A stretch of DNA of 64,000 bases, from NCBI RefSeq assembly GCF_016808095.1, contig NC_068978.1, positions 19,894,806 through 19,958,805 of the forward strand. The letters are read 5' to 3'. Positions 1 through 9,904 of this stretch are shown here, one piece after another. This DNA comes from Vigna angularis (lineage: Eukaryota; Streptophyta; Magnoliopsida; Fabales; Fabaceae). Both the position numbers and the translations under genes were made by a program. Position 1 is the first letter of the stretch. The number at the start of each line of letters is the position of its first letter. The notes beneath the pieces are model-generated. The model had not been told where the DNA came from. It did no database searches and worked only from the letters and a program-made list of their open reading frames with translations.

Positions 1-291
1 TAAGAACTAAATATTCTAAAGTATTTACATAATATCTTTTTATTAATTTTCCATATTATTTAATTTGCATGTTTTCCCTTTCTACACTCCCCTATTTAAT
101 TTCTTGCACCTAATTAATAAAAGGTAAAAGACCCTGTTGCCCCTAGACAAAAATATAAATAAAATAAAAGAAATAACATAACAATTATGTTCTAACAAAG
201 GTGTACACTCAAGAACATTAATTACCAAACAAAAATACCAAAGTCTCAAGACTATTTTATTTCTAAAACCCATATTTTCCCGGGTCTTACA
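1..291 (-). mobile_element. Possible end of a Ty3/Gypsy-type LTR
   Basis: Read on the minus strand, the sequence from 291 starts TGTAAGACCCGGGAAAA, a typical 5' LTR start of plant Ty3/Gypsy elements. It then runs AT-rich to the window edge. The other LTR end, a primer site and a TSD are not visible, so this is only a likely LTR fragment. Confidence 0.3.
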
Positions 292-411
292 AAAGTAGTC
301 CGCACCTTTCCTTTCCCACCCTAAAATTCAAAAAGTAGGTCTAATAAGTGTATGCACATCCCTTTCCATTTGAAATCAGGTTGTTCTAGCTTGTCATGTT
401 CCTTTCTGACT

Positions 412-655
412 AGAATAATTGATTATGTTAAGTGTTAATCAGTTATTTTGAGTTTGCATGTTCCAAAACATGATTTCTATTCGACACTAATCGATTATCA
501 AGAGGGATAATCAATTATTTCAAGTCTAGCTTTCAAAAATGTGATTCCAATTCAACAACAATTGAATATATCAAGCTTTGTTCCATAAATTGATCATTTT
601 TCTTTGGAATAATCAATTATCAAGGGTAATAATCGATTATCTCCTTCTAATTTCT
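412..655. repeat. Degenerate TAATCGATTA palindrome cluster
   Basis: Several copies or near-copies of taatcgattat and taatcaattat lie here, spaced about 30-60 bp apart. The same motif is dense in the two Sirevirus-type elements further along, so this may be a relic LTR of that lineage. Bases 656-888 hold nothing else that I recognise. Confidence 0.35.
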
Positions 656-888
656 CAAGAATTTTGCATTAACTTCCATTTTTAGGGTTCTTAAGTCCTT
701 TTCCAACTTCCAAGGGTCTTATAGTTTGGTTTGGTTCTTAAGTCTAGCTTTTGCATTAACTCTTTCTTTCATTTTTCTATTTAGAAAATTTTCCTATGAT
801 GAGAAATGATAAATGTGCTTTGCAGTGTTGGCCCATATAAGATGTCAAAGTACGTAGTGATGTATAACTTTAAATTTAAGAAAAAAAA

Positions 889-2239
889 GGCTTAATAGTA
901 CTGATGGTCCCTATTTTTGTCAGGTTTGTTCGAAATGATCCTAGTTTTTTTTTTTGTTCAATGTAGTCCTAAACAATGTAATTTATGTTCAATTTAGTCC
1001 TTTTTGCATACGGCATTTAAATTGTTAATGACATAGTGTCAAAAAGTCAAAAATAAGTAAACGATGTAAGTTATTTTATCTGACGTGGCTGCCTCTCGTC
1101 ATCTTCATCCTGGCCACTTCTTCATCTTCCATCTTTTAGAATTTGGGAACTCAGCCTCTTTCACCTTCGCCTTCTTCAAAAGTCCCCTTCTTTTCCTTCA
1201 CGCTCTCTAGACCTGCATCCACCCCAGCTTCCAACCCCAATCCAATGGCCTCAAAGCCGCCATTTGTCGCCCCAACATCGACGACTATCAACCCCTCTCC
1301 TCTAAAATCGCCGCCGAACTCAAGAAGAGGAATAAGTCCAATCACCCCCGAAGAATGGGTCTTCGCCAACGGGATTTTCGTTCTCATTTTTTTATCCATT
1401 TTGAGTCTTTACATGTGGGGGACGTTGCTCATTAAGATCACGTTTGAGAGATCCGCATCCAAGAGGTCCAACAAGCAATTGAGCATTTTTTTTTTGGGTT
1501 TTTGGCACTACTCATGCGATCCTTTATGCAAATCAAGTGTTAGTTATATTTGTATATTTGTTGTGGATAACCCCCTTGGCTGAGATTTTTGTGAATAGTG
1601 GAGATGGTGAGGCAAAGAGTGGATTTGGTAATGTAGAGAAATTGGAGGGGAAAATGGGGTTCTTGCCTTCTAATTTTTGAAGCTTTAAGAAGTGGTGCTT
1701 GTTGGGATCTATTTTGTTGTAGATTGTGGCTTTGAGGCCTAACCTACAGATTATTTCAAATGGGGATTATCCCTACCCTCATTGAACCACCACCATGTGA
1801 GGAATGACAACTTCAGTGGCCCAAGCTATTGCAACAACAAGAAGAAGAAGTTTGGGAAGCAAACATGGCTCATCAACCACCAAGTTTGGGAAGAAGATTG
1901 CTTAACCTCAAACCTCACTATGGCTTTCATAGAAGAAAAGTAAAAAACCCTAATTTCAGAATTCACCCTCATAAAAAATTGGGTTTCATTAAATAAATGG
2001 CACTTCTTTCAAAATCCACCTCATTGTGCCTGAAGGGAATCCACGTGGGCAGTTAAATGTCATCTCATTTGAGTTTTTCACAGCTGGATAGTGAGTCGTT
2101 AACTATTTAAACGTCGTTTGCAAAAAAGGACTAAATTGAACTTAAATTACATTCTTTAGGACAATATTAAACAGAAAAACAAACTAGGATCATTTCGATC
2201 AAACCTAACAAAAATAGGGATCATCAGTGCTATTAAGCC
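889..2239. mobile_element. Non-autonomous Mutator-like element with long TIRs
   Basis: The left end (ggcttaatagtactgatgg...) and right end (...atcatcagtgctattaagcc) are inverted repeats of about 150 bp. Both arms contain the phrases 'ggatcatttcg', 'ttcaatttagtcctttt' and 'tttaaat.gttaa.gac' in mirrored order. The flanks are A-runs (881-888 and 2240-2248), compatible with an 8-9 bp A-rich TSD but not diagnostic. No transposase is present. The interior, roughly 1090-1960, is GC-richer than the surroundings and contains an ORF, as in Pack-MULEs, which carry pieces of host genes. Confidence 0.72.
1143..1583 (+). pseudogene. ORF inside the Mutator-like element, possible captured gene fragment
   Basis: This is a 146-codon ORF with a Ser/Pro-rich N-terminus, the phrase ITPEEWVFANGIF near residues 66-78, and a hydrophobic stretch at about 77-98 that could span a membrane. 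I do not recognise the family. The coding-like base composition begins abruptly inside the TIRs, and the second half (after about residue 115) reads like random sequence. This looks like the 5' end of a host gene for a small membrane protein, captured and then running into non-coding DNA. The evidence is compositional only. Confidence 0.3.
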
Positions 2240-2584
2240 AAAAAAAAATTATTTTTTGGTTTTTCATTAAAGAAAGATCAAAAGGACTCAAACAAGTTCA
2301 ACAATAAATTTAAACAGATATGAATTAAAAGAAGAGAAAAAGAAAATTTAAAATAATAAAAAGGTAAAAAAAATAGATATTTGTAACAAAAAAGAAAAGA
2401 CTACTCAAATAACTCAAAATATACAAATAATCAAAGGGTTGTTAAAAATATCCCTTCTTATGTATTTTTCTAGTCTATAACATTTTGGGTTGGATTTTTT
2501 TTCGTGACTTACTCTTATTGTGACAAAATCTTTTCATTTTCTCATAACAATGAACAAAAGAATGTAAAATCATAATAAAATTGA
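2240..2584. other. AT-rich intergenic DNA
   Basis: Low-complexity A- and T-rich sequence between two TIR elements. I see no ORF, RNA gene or repeat in it beyond simple A-runs. Confidence 0.6.
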
Positions 2585-2960
2585 GGGTTAAATATGTTTT
2601 TAGTCCCTTAACTTTCAGCGAAAATTGGAATTAGTCCCTCTTTAAAACTTTGGCCTAATTTAGTCCCCAAACTTTAGAAATGTGTGAATTTAGTCCTTTT
2701 AACGAAATTTTGTTAGGTTTATTTGATGTTTCAAGTGCATTTCATGATAGCATTTGAGTTGTTTACACCGTTTGACACATTTTTGCTTCAATGTTCACTA
2801 AGAAATGCGTTTGAAACATCAAATAAAGTTAATAAAATTTGGTTAAAAGGACTAAATTCACACATTTCTAAAGTTTGGGGACTAAATTAGTCCAAAGTTT
2901 TGAAGAGGGACTAATTCCAATTTTCGTTGAAAGTTAAGGGACCAAAAACATATTTAACCC
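2585..2960. mobile_element. Mutator-type MITE, 376 bp, perfect 9-bp TSD
   Basis: The element starts gggttaaatatgtttttagtccct and ends with its near-exact reverse complement. The inverted arms extend about 160 bp and leave a short spacer. The flanks are identical 9-bp direct repeats, taaaattga at 2576-2584 and at 2961-2969. A 9-bp TSD with long TIRs is the Mutator signature. The same ends occur on the element at 54152-55363, so both belong to one family. It has no coding capacity. Confidence 0.88.
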
Positions 2961-4048
2961 TAAAATTGATTATTGTACATATTTGACCCACCAAATACAC
3001 TAAAGAACACGATCCAGTAATATCCAATTAACATTATTGACCTAAAGTGACTAAATAATATTAAGAAATATTTGTTGATGTAATTATTGTATATTAAGAA
3101 ATATATCAACATTTTTACAAGAAATACAATTCATTACTTTACTCGTATATTCTAAAACTCTCTTTCTTCTCCCTCTATACAAGGAGGGACTCGATTCCAA
3201 CCATCAAGAGTGCTCAAGTCACTGCTAAGATTTTCTCACGTGTCTAAAAATGCAAGCTCCAAATCCCAAAAACAATTATAAACTAAAAAATATTAAGAAG
3301 ACAAAAATAAAAGATTTGAAACTTATCCAAAATATATCAATTTCAGAAGACATTCTTAGATATCATATAATCTATTAAAGATAAACCCTACCAACATATT
3401 ATCAAGAGGTTGTCAAATTTTACTGAGAATTATTAAAAAAGATTATAATAATTTTTAAATAGTTGAGAAGGTCCATATAATATATAAAGGTTTAAAAGAA
3501 ATAATTAAAGAGTTAATATAATGTATAGTTAAGAAAATATTAAATTTTACGGAATTTTTCATTTATGGTATCTTCAATGTTAGAAAATGTTTCATATCTA
3601 TCTACTACCTATTTTATTGTGCATGCATTCTTTTTCTCTTTTATTGTAAAATAACATTTAGTTGTGTTTAAAAATTGATGTTAATAAGAGTTCCAATTAA
3701 AATTTATGTGTGAAGTTTCTGACATGACTTAATTGCATGTAAAATTGTTAAATATTTTAGACAATTGTTTTTCAATATCTAATCTACCAAAACACATAAA
3801 TTATCTGGAAAATTATTTTGGTTTTACTCGTAACTTCAAATTGAAAATATTCACTTATATCAAATTGTAGAAAAACTAGCAGAACCCAAAGGCAACTTTT
3901 CCCACCATATTGTAGTTCAAAAAACAACCTTCTATGAAAAAAATTAAACATAATTGTAAAATATCATAGATTTAATTAACTTTCTATTTCATAATTTCAC
4001 CGGATTAGTGTACAATTTTGGTCTTTAAAAATTTGATATTAAATTTTT
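2961..4048. other. AT-rich intergenic DNA
   Basis: About 1.1 kb of AT-rich sequence without a credible ORF. I see no terminal repeats or recognisable TE domain in it. Confidence 0.55.
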
Positions 4049-5859
4049 GGTTTAATCCTTTTGAAGGTCCCTATTTGTGCAGATTTATGTCAATTAGATT
4101 CTCGTATTTTGAAAGTGCTCAATTGGATCCCTATTTATGTAAAATTGAGTCAGTAAAGCCCTTGCTGTTAATTGTTGTGGATGACGTTAAATTTCTTGTC
4201 TTGTGGCATGCTGAGATAGCATTTAAATGACCACGTGGTAGAGTGAAGTCTCGTTACCTGGAATTATTTTATTTTAAGTTTAAAATAAGTTATATTTAAT
4301 AAATACAGTCCTCGTAAATAAGAGATTTCAAAGCTCATAAATGTCTTAACCATTCTAAATCCAACCATAAATTAATATATTTTTGCTTCCATAATCAATC
4401 AACTCCACAATCTCATCAGATAGAGAAGAAGAAAACCTAAAAATGGTTGAAGAGAGTTTATCCACCCTGTCACCTCCTCTCCTCTCACCTCCTCTTCTCA
4501 CCACCTGTCGATGCCCTCTCCCTCTTCCGTCGCGTCACCGCCCTACACAACCACCTCCCACCTCTCCTCCACCCCCAAAATCACCTTCCTCTTCCTCACC
4601 AACTCCAATGTCACCTTCTCCCCCTTTTTGGGAAACCTTCTTCTCACCCTCCCACACCCACCTCTTCAACATTACATCCACGCCTACCCATAAATCCAAC
4701 CGCCTAACAGTGTTTTATACCTTAATGTAGACGACAACATAAAAAAACCTAAGGGAGAATTTGATCGTGATCACATGGTGGGTTAATTAGTTAATTAATA
4801 TAATAATGAAATTTTTTTTTTACTTTTTATGCTTATGGCTTTGGCTTCTGGGTTTATGAACTTTTAGTGTGTTTTTATTGATGAGAAAGAAGTGGAAAAA
4901 ATGAGCCAATTTTTCTTCTGTGATAATTTATCTCTCAGTGCTTAATTGGTTGATTTATCTTTGCACTGGATTATTAAATTCCTTTGGTGATTTTGGCTTC
5001 TGGGTTTAACGCGTTTTTCTCTATATCGCTGTTGTGGTCACCCAATTCTTCACACACACCACATGTTTGTAAATTTGTCTCAATGGCTCCACTGCCACCC
5101 TATTCCTTACACTCTAATAACCCAACGCCATACAACACCTTTCTCATTCTCTTTTTCTATCTCTTCCACCTTCAGATTCTCCTTCACTGACTCATCTTCC
5201 ACTTCCGCCACTCACCACCCTCTCCCCTCGACTTCTCCCCCTCCCAACTCCTCGACCTCCTCCGCTGCCAACATTGTGCAGTGTTTCTACGCTGGTTTTG
5301 ATTCAACTCAGAAGACTCTGCTTCAGGTGTTGCCTACAATGCTTCACAGCTAAAAATTTGTCGATTCCATAAAAAAACCACTGATAGATGACCCCAAAAT
5401 CATAAAACCAAACTTCATCCACAATTAATTTCTTACTATAACCCTATTTTCTCCCAATTTCAAACGAGAACAACGAACCCACGAAAAACCCTATTTTCCG
5501 CAATTTTCCCGCACACTCAAAATCTACCCCAAAATACCAAACTTAATCCTAATACGTTTTAATTTCATTTCCAGAAATAAATATATTGTTCTATTTTTAT
5601 TAAGTTAACCACATTTTAAAGTTTTTTAAAATTTAAAATCAAATAAATCCACGTAATGAATTGTTACTGTGTCACGTCGTTATTAAATGCTACTTCAGCA
5701 TGCCACAATGCAAGAAATTTAATGTCGTTCACAACAATTAACGGCAATGGTTTTATTGACTCAATTTTACATAAATAGGGATCCAATTGAGAATTTTCAA
5801 AATACGAGAACCTAATTAACACAAATCTGTACAAAAGAGACTTTCAAAATGATTAAACC
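4049..5859. mobile_element. Non-autonomous Mutator-like element with gene-like interior
   Basis: The left end ggtttaatccttttgaaggtccct mirrors the right end ...agagactttcaaaatgattaaacc. The inverted arms run about 180 bp and include 'ctcaattggatccctatttatgtaaaattgagtca' on the left and its mirror at 5758-5792. The flanks taaattttt (4040-4048) and taatttttt (5860-5868) match at 8 of 9 bases, fitting a 9-bp TSD. Two C/T-rich, coding-like blocks (about 4440-4730 and 5060-5350) lie inside, separated by AT-rich sequence. No transposase is present, so this is a probable Pack-MULE. Confidence 0.7.
5063..5353 (+). pseudogene. Possible captured host exon, weakly PPR-protein-like
   Basis: The block is open in one frame for 96 codons, but another frame reads DFSPSQLLDLLR at about 5228-5263. 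That phrase resembles the segment just before the first repeat of plastid pentatricopeptide-repeat (PPR) proteins. The Ser/Thr-rich sequence before it would suit a transit peptide. Several frame changes would be needed, so it cannot be functional. The PPR assignment is a guess from one short motif. Confidence 0.22.
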
Positions 5860-6097
5860 TAATTTTTTTAAATTAAACAATTCGAGTTCACTTCTAAAAA
5901 TTATTTAAATTTTAATATAAAATACCAAATAGTAATAAATTATAATAACAATAATAATCTTATCTCCTTATTTACATGTAATAATAATAATATCAATATC
6001 AATGTTTAATTATAAGTTTACTCTCTTGTTATTAATAACCATATGCTAAGTGTTTTCTACTAATTAAATGTTTTATTGTATTGGATAAAAATGAATT
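5860..6097. other. AT-rich DNA before the gag-only LTR element
   Basis: Contains ATA/ATT-rich runs and no ORF. The last five bases, gaatt (6093-6097), are the probable left target-site duplication of the LTR element that follows. Confidence 0.5.
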
Positions 6098-6184
6098 TGT
6101 TACTATGGGCTCGCAGGCTACCGTTCGGCCTCTACCGTTCGCTCTCACTATGGGCTCGCAGGCTACCGTTTGGCCTCTACCGTT

Positions 6185-6400
6185 CGGTCTCGGCCAGCTT
6201 CTCATCCGGTCGGTCTCGACCAGCTTCTCATCCGTTCGGTCTTGGCCAGCTTCTCATCTGTTCGGTCTTGGCCAGCTTCTCATCCGTTCGGTCTAGGCCA
6301 GCTTCTCATCCGTTCAGTCTTGGTCAGCTTCTCATCCGCTCGGTCTAGGCCAGCTTTTCATCCGTTCGGTCTCGATCAGTTGCTCAATCGTTCGGTCCCG
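6185..6400 (+). repeat. 26-bp minisatellite in the 5' LTR, about 8 copies
   Basis: The unit is close to ccagcttctcatccgttcgg plus tctngg. Unit starts fall at 6194, 6220, 6246, 6272, 6298, 6324, 6350 and 6376, an exact 26-bp spacing. Because 26 is not a multiple of 3, all three forward frames stay open and encode the same phrase, which creates spurious ORFs. The right LTR carries the same array at about 9299-9505. Confidence 0.92.
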
Positions 6401-6517
6401 ACAATTATTAAGCAGATGTAACGTACAATGAAGGTTATAACGACTGTCGTTAAACAATTAAGGTTTGCATTAATGACCATTAAGAGGTAAATTAATGTGT
6501 CAGATTCCTTTAAACTC

Positions 6518-6531
6518 TATAAATAAAGGTT
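6518..6531 (+). promoter_or_regulatory. TATA-like box of the LTR promoter
   Basis: The sequence tataaataaagg lies about 265 bp before the end of the 5' LTR, after the minisatellite. That is a usual place for the U3 promoter of an LTR element. It is conserved in the right LTR near 9627-9639. Position and motif only. Confidence 0.45.
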
Positions 6532-6786
6532 TAGGTTTGAGGTAAAGACGGATTCAACTGATACTATAATACGCTCTATTTACTTCAATATTTAATTGTC
6601 ATGAACAGTTCATAAAACCGCTCCTAACTTGAGCGTCGGAGTGCCTTTTACAGGTACCTCCCCTCTTTTACAAAGAGGGTGACCGAGCGGCTAATATTGA
6701 AGGTGACCGATCGGTACAAAGGGGAAGCAGACAAGCGGAGCACACCAGTCGAAGGTTAGTGTCTCGGAATCCTTACCGAAACATTT

Positions 6787-6804
6787 TGGCGCCCACCGTG
6801 GGGC
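6787..6804 (+). other. Primer binding site complementary to tRNA-Lys
   Basis: TGGCGCCCACCGTGGGGC lies 3 bases after the 5' LTR. It is complementary over 18 nt to the 3' end of plant tRNA-Lys(CUU) as I recall it (...GCCCCACGGTGGGCG plus CCA). Minus-strand DNA synthesis would start here. Confidence 0.8.
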
Positions 6805-6827
6805 CGAGAGCAAGCTGAAGACACCCA

Positions 6828-8120
6828 ATGGTGACCACAAGAAATATGGAGGAGCAGAGCACTAGGGATTTAATAAGAGAGTTGCAAGCCCAGATTGAGG
6901 CACAGGTGCAGACTATACAAGCGCAGGCGCACGCTCAGCAAGAGATGCGGCGGAGGTATGAGGAGGAGATGAGGGCGCTAAGGGCCGAACGGGAACCTCC
7001 CGAGCGATCCGCCTCGAATCGAGAAAACGCTAATGAGGCGAGCCATAATCACGCCAACCCGAACAGTCGAGCTAGAAGGGAACCAACGCCCCTGCAAATG
7101 AGACCGCTCGGCCTACCAGTTTATTGCCCTTCACGGCAACCATCATGCAAACGCCAATGCCAGAAAAGACTCCTCCCGTATTGGATAAGTATGATGGTTC
7201 GGCTGATCCGGATTAAGGACGTTCGGTAATGCAATGGCATTCTATACGGACAGTGACCCTATCATGTGCAGAGCCTTCTCGTTGTCACTTAAGGAAGAGG
7301 CATTGGAATGGTATAACACTCTTCCTCCGAACACAATGGATTGCTTCGCTACTGTGGAAAACCTCTTTAGGAGACAATACGCATCCAATCGGAAACAGGA
7401 GGTAACACCGGTGGATTTAATAAACACTAAGCAGGAGAAAGGAGAAACTTTGAAGGCTTTTATGAAGAGGTATACTGAAACCGCACGACGAGTTAGAGAG
7501 ATAGATCAATCTTTTATTATCAATAATCTGCCTTCGTGTATGAGGCCAGATTATTTTGCGGAAAAATTGTATGCACGACCGCTAAAAACTATGGAGGAGC
7601 TCCAAGAGCGAGCAGCTGAGTTCATCCGTATGGAGGAAATGCGTTTGTCGCAAAGGAAACGGCAGCAAGAGGCTGATGCGGGCGGAAGTGGAAAGGACGG
7701 CAAACGACCGTTCGGCAATAATGATAAGAATAAAGAGTTTCCCAGGCCATTCAAGTTTCACCATTATACAACCCTCAATGCACCTAGGGCAAAAGTTCTC
7801 GAAGAAGCCCTTAGCGCGGAACTTATCACACCCTTGAGGAAACCATCTCCAAGAAATGCAGACGAAAGGAAAAGTTGCCGGTACCATCAAAACCAGGACA
7901 TACTACAGAAGACTGCATCACGTTAAAAAATGAAATAGAAAATCTTATCCGGGCGGGACATCTACGTAGGTTTATAAAGGAAGCAAGATACGGCCTCCCC
8001 AAGGAAGGATATTCGCGAAGAAGCCCCGAGCGGGCGAGTAGGAAAGACGAGCGAGGGCGGGGCTATAGTCACAGTCCCAATCGTCATCGGGAACATTCGC
8101 TTCGTGGAGTTATCAACTGA
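6828..8120 (+). pseudogene. gag: Retrotransposon Gag, frameshifted
   Basis: Gag forms the particle that packages element RNA. The reading starts at 6828 (MVTTRNMEEQ) with a Gln/Glu/Arg-rich coiled-coil region. It shifts frame near 7220, continues as the conserved core (AFSLSLKEEALEWYNTLPP, then FRRQYASN, near 7270-7390), and shifts again near 7890. The last part has CRYHQN followed, in the other frame, by GHTTEDCITLKNEIENLI, the worn Cys-His segment typical of plant Ty3/Gypsy Gag. It ends in an Arg/Ser-rich tail at 8118. At least two frameshifts make it non-functional. No protease or RT follows. Confidence 0.85.
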
Positions 8121-8294
8121 AGAGAAGCATCCACAATTCTACTACTGTCATGTTTAAATTCGGTTTCATTTGATTCATGCTTTTGTTATTAACTTACGTT
8201 CTTATCATTGAATAAATAAAGTCCAGTTTAGGCCGATCAATCGCTCCCAAAGTTGCTAAAATAAATCATATTCAATGAAAGTCTCTTAGAGCTA

Positions 8295-8905
8295 AAAGAT
8301 TTGAAGACCGAACGGTAAATCCCGCTCGGTGAAGAGGTAAATTCCTCTATAAAGATTTGAAGACCGAACGGTAAATCCCGCTCGGTGAAGAGGTAAATTC
8401 CTCTATAAAGATTTGAAGACCGAACGGTAAATCCCGCTCGGCGAAGAGGTAAATTCCTCTATAAAGATTTGAAGACCGAACGGTAAGTCCCGCTCGGTGA
8501 AGAGGTAAATTCCTCTATAAAGATTTGAAGACCGAACGGTAAATCCCGCTCGGTGAAGAGGTAAATTCCTCTATAAAGATTTGAAGACCGAACGGTAAAT
8601 CCCGCTCGGTGAAGAGGTAAATTCCTCTATAAAGATTTGAAGACCGAACGGTAAATCCCGCTCGGCGAGGAGGTAAATTCCTCTATAAAGATTTGAAGAC
8701 CGAACGGTAAATCCCGCTCGGCGAAGAGGTAAATTCCTCTAAAGATTTGAAGACCGAACGAAAAACCCTGCTCGGCGAAGAGGTAAATTCCTCTGTAAAG
8801 ATTTGAAGACCGAACAGTAAATACCGCTCGGCCAAGAGGTAAAATCCTATATAACGATTTGAAAACCGAGCGGTTAATCCCACTCGGTGAAGAGGTAACA
8901 GGATA
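8295..8905 (+). repeat. 56-bp tandem array inside the gag-only element, about 11 copies
   Basis: The unit starts aaagatttgaagaccgaacgg and continues with taaatcccgctcgg and tgaagaggtaaattcctctat. Unit starts at 8295, 8351, 8407, 8463, 8519, 8575, 8631 and 8687 are exactly 56 bp apart; the next unit has lost 2 bp (8741) and later ones decay. It lies in the non-coding 3' region after gag. Each unit contains aagaccgaacgg, the exact complement of the ccgttcggtctt in LTR units. Confidence 0.93.
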
Positions 8906-9206
8906 CTGCAAATCACAACCGAGAGGTAAATCCCTCTCGTCAAAGTTGCACACAAAGATCGAGCGGTAAATTCCTCTCAACCGAACGGTTTTCACTCTCA
9001 TCAATCAGGAAGTTCTGGTAACAAGGACTGTCGAGCGTGCGGCCGAATTCAATCCATGAAACTGTTCGACACGAACATGATATAACAACTTGAAGCACAA
9101 AGAGCAAACTCCTTAATACAACGAGAACAACCTCCCCTAAACTCATAAGTCCTATAGTTAATCGTTCTGCTAAAGTCGAACGATTAACTCAGACTTGGGG
9201 GGCTTA

Positions 9207-9899
9207 TGTTACTATGGGCTCGCAGGCTACCGTTCGGCCTCTACCGTTCGCTCTCACTATGGGCTCGCAGGCTACTGTTCGGCCTCTACCGTTCGGTCTC
9301 GGCCAGCTTCTCATCCGTTCGATCTCGGCCAGCTTCTCATCCGTTCGGTCTTGGCCAGCTTCTCATCCGTTTGGTCTTGGCCAGCTTCTCATCCGCTCGG
9401 TCTAGGCCAGCTTCTCATCCGTTCGGTCTTGGCCAGCTTCTCATCCGCTCGGTCTAGGCCAGCTTTTCATTCGTTCGGTCTCGATCAGTTGCTCAGTCGT
9501 TCGGTTCCGACAATTATTAAGCAGATGTAACGTACAATGAAGGTTATAACGACTGTCATTAAACAATTAAGGTTTGCATTAATGACCATTAAGAGGTAAA
9601 TTAATGTGTCAGATTCCTTTAAACTCTATAAATAAAGGTTTAGGTTTGAGGTAAAGACGGATTCAACTGATACTACAATACGCTCTATTTACTTCAATAT
9701 TTAACTGTCATGAACAGTTCATAAAACCGCTCCTAACTTGAGCGTCGGAGTGCCTTTTGCAGGTACCTCCCCTCTTTTACAAAGAGGATGACCGAACGAC
9801 CAATATTGAAGGTGACCGATCGGTACAAACGGGAAACAGACAAACGGAACGCACCAGTTAAAAATTAGTGTCTCGATGTCACAAATCCTTACCGAAACA
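9207..9899 (+). repeat. 3' LTR of the gag-only element
   Basis: Begins tgttactatgggctcgc straight after acttggggggctta (the PPT) and ends accgaaaca. It carries the same 26-bp array and TATA-like box as the 5' LTR. Confidence 0.88.
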
Positions 9900-9904
9900 G
9901 ACTT

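Larger units (their letters stand above)
6098..6783 (+). repeat. 5' LTR of the gag-only element
   Basis: Starts tgttactatgggctcgc and ends ccttaccgaaaca. It contains a 26-bp tandem array (6185-6400) and a TATA-like box, ctctataaataaagg, at about 6517-6530. It differs from the right LTR at roughly two to three dozen positions by eye, plus small indels. Confidence 0.88.
6098..9899 (+). mobile_element. Gag-only Ty3/Gypsy LTR retrotransposon (TR-GAG-like)
   Basis: Two direct LTRs (6098-6783 and 9207-9899), both TG...CA, bound a 2.4-kb interior. The flanks gaatt (6093-6097) and gactt (9900-9904) match at 4 of 5 bases, a worn 5-bp TSD. A primer binding site (PBS) follows the left LTR, and a G-rich polypurine tract (PPT), acttgggggg, precedes the right one. 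The only coding region is gag; protease, RT, RNase H and integrase are absent. The element is therefore non-autonomous and would need enzymes in trans. Gag style suggests the Tat branch of Ty3/Gypsy, which is inference. Confidence 0.88.

Noticed and set aside
6076..6421. Three overlapping ORFs with repeats of QLLIRSV/ASHPFGL type (and again at 9195-9530)
   Set aside because: They come from a 26-bp non-coding minisatellite in the LTR read in three frames.
8295..8905. Regular 56-bp repeats that could suggest a CRISPR-like array
   Set aside because: The whole unit repeats with no unique spacers, and the array lies inside a plant LTR retrotransposon. It is a minisatellite.
8627..9004. Minus-strand ORFs with repeated FGLQIF/EFTSSPSGIYRSVFKSL
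   Set aside because: Translation of the reverse strand of the 56-bp array; no family features.
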